Shown here: positions 62,949 through 64,000 of the stretch, piece after piece
Layout of the letters: every line of letters starts with the position of its first letter
How positions within the stretch are numbered: the first letter of the stretch is position 1
Assembly (NCBI GenBank): GCA_018889975.1
Contig: CP076546.1
Span: 248,001-312,000 of the forward strand
Reading direction: 5' to 3'
Length of the DNA stretch: 64,000 nucleotides
Origin: Bacillus sp. NP157
GTDB taxonomy: Bacteria > Pseudomonadota > Gammaproteobacteria > Xanthomonadales > Rhodanobacteraceae
Program-made: the position numbers and the translations under genes
The notes under the pieces: model-generated
Told to the model about the DNA's origin: nothing
Database searches by the model: none
Seen by the model: the letters and a program-made list of their open reading frames with translations, nothing else

Positions 62949-64000
62949 ATGACCTCTCTTCGCCAGGCGCTCAACAAATCGTTCGCGGCGGCCGTGCTCG
63001 CCACGGCGCTGATCGTTCCCATGCCTTCGGTGGCGGACACCACGCTGTCCGACCTGCCGCTGTACAGCGCATCGAACGTACCCGCCAACCTCATGCTCGC
63101 GCTGTCGGTGGAGTTCCCCACCGGCACGGTGGCGGCCTATACGGACTCGGCAGGCTTCTCGATCACCAACACGTACCTGGGCTACTTCGATCCGCTCAAG
63201 TGCTACACCTACTCGGCCACCAACGGCTATTTCTCGCCGTCGACGCAGAAGCTGGCCGACACCACCGTTGCGTGCAGTTCGAACGGCTGGAGCGGCAACA
63301 TGCTGAACTGGGCGACGATGACCGCCCTGGACGAGTTCCGCAAAACGCTGACCGGCGGCACGCGTGACGCGGGTGAAACCGCGGCGCTGACCGTGCTGGT
63401 GCGCTCCAACCTCAACAGCCAGAGTAACAGCGGCAACTTCCCCGACAAGAACATCACGTTCGGGCCTCCGTTGTTCCCGGCATCGGCCCTGGTCGGCGAC
63501 AGCACCTTCAGCGGTTCTAGCCGCCTGTGGTTCCGCTCGTACCAGAAGGGCTACACATTCCAGGTTTCCGATAACAGCAGCTTCAGCACGAGTGGCACCG
63601 GTAAGGTCGTCACTTACAACGTCAAGGTGCAGGCCTGCTCGACGGCATCGACCACCGCGCTCGAAGACAACTGCACCAAGTACGGTTCCAACTACAAGCC
63701 GGAAGGCCTGATCCAGCAGAACTACAAGCGCATCCGCGTGGGCGCCGTGGCCTACGGCGCGGTCACCGGCGGCGCGAACCCGAACGGTGTCGTCCGCGCG
63801 CTGCTGCGCGATAACGGACCGACGACGTACAACGGCAACGCGACGCGCCAGACCAACACCTACGCGGAGTGGAGTGCAACCGACGGCACGCTGGTCGGCA
63901 ACCCGGCGGCGGGCGACGCGGCGCTTTACGGCGCGCGGACGCCCAGCGGTGCCGCGTTCACCCAGAGCGGCACGATCAACTACCTCAACTCGTTCGGTGC
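62949..64000 (+). CDS. pilY1: Pilus tip-associated protein PilY1 (3' end outside window)
   Basis: The frame stays open from the ATG at 62949 to the window end (about 350 codons). A signal peptide (about residues 1-29, ending PSVAD) is followed by motifs seen in xanthomonad PilY1: SASNVPANLMLALSVEFPTG, TYLGYFDPLKCYTY and SGNMLNWATMTALDEFRKTL. No VWA/MIDAS motif (DxSxS) is visible in this part. It is secreted to the pilus tip and supports adhesion and pilus extension. The C-terminal beta-propeller is not in the window. Confidence 0.88.
   Translation, partial: MTSLRQALNKSFAAAVLATALIVPMPSVADTTLSDLPLYSASNVPANLMLALSVEFPTGTVAAYTDSAGFSITNTYLGYFDPLKCYTYSATNGYFSPSTQKLADTTVACSSNGWSGNMLNWATMTALDEFRKTLTGGTRDAGETAALTVLVRSNLNSQSNSGNFPDKNITFGPPLFPASALVGDSTFSGSSRLWFRSYQKGYTFQVSDNSSFSTSGTGKVVTYNVKVQACSTASTTALEDNCTKYGSNYKPEGLIQQNYKRIRVGAVAYGAVTGGANPNGVVRALLRDNGPTTYNGNATRQTNTYAEWSATDGTLVGNPAAGDAALYGARTPSGAAFTQSGTINYLNSFG

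Overview
The window is a high-GC, gene-dense bacterial chromosome segment from a gammaproteobacterium. It most resembles the Lysobacterales (Xanthomonadales), family Rhodanobacteraceae (Luteibacter/Dyella type). This rests on the gene content and order: tesA/ybbA/ybbP, pssA-holD-rimI, rplU-rpmA-obgE, rpsT/murJ-ribF-ileS-lspA-ispH, a minor-pilin operon, large TonB receptors and a RegB/RegA pair. Abundant 21-bp REP sequences beginning GTAGGAGCGCGC fit the same group. The lineage is inferred from gene families and was not tested by a search.

Layout. 0-5 kb: an NtrC-type regulator cut by the window edge and its kinase, then qmcA-ybbJ and a ThrE-type exporter. 5-9 kb: a tautomerase, an H-NS-like protein, a mirrored repeat locus and proS. 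9-15 kb: pssA-holD-rimI converging on ybbP-ybbA, which diverges from tesA with overlapping start codons. 15-22 kb: an OmpR-type two-component pair whose kinase has a degenerate ATP-binding domain, then a tightly overlapping operon of RegB, RegA, a periplasmic beta-propeller and a thioredoxin-like protein, then a peptide symporter. 22-25 kb: dgkA and a lemA-TPM-TPM operon. 25-33 kb: two large TonB-dependent receptors and an S9 peptidase. 33-41 kb: lgt-thyA, a second mirrored repeat locus, an OYE reductase with a divergent LysR regulator, an esterase, and folA with a Nudix/ThiE-like fusion. 41-47 kb: an enoyl-CoA isomerase, a DUF4139 protein, a thioesterase and uvrA. 47-58 kb: ribosomal and envelope housekeeping operons, with a PIN-domain toxin-like pair between obgE and rpsT, and tRNA-Thr(CGU). 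58-64 kb: a GNAT enzyme, two small unknowns and a type IV pilus operon (pilE-like, fimT, pilV, pilW, pilX, pilY1) running off the end.

How the genes work together. Much of the window is envelope biology: phospholipid synthesis (pssA, dgkA), lipoprotein maturation (lgt, lspA), lipid II export (murJ) and pilus tip assembly. Folate and thymidylate enzymes (thyA, folA) lie 4 kb apart. The receptors, peptidase and POT symporter would suit peptide use.

The least explained items are four. First, the RegBA-linked propeller/thiol-protein operon, possibly for metal or redox protein maturation. Second, the PIN-domain protein with an unusual small partner. Third, two composite repeat loci in which a REP pair is flanked by inverted copies of a roughly 240-bp element with 21-bp terminal inverted repeats. 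Fourth, at least four genes whose TAG stop codon is supplied by a REP sequence. No CRISPR array, prophage, transposase or rRNA was seen.
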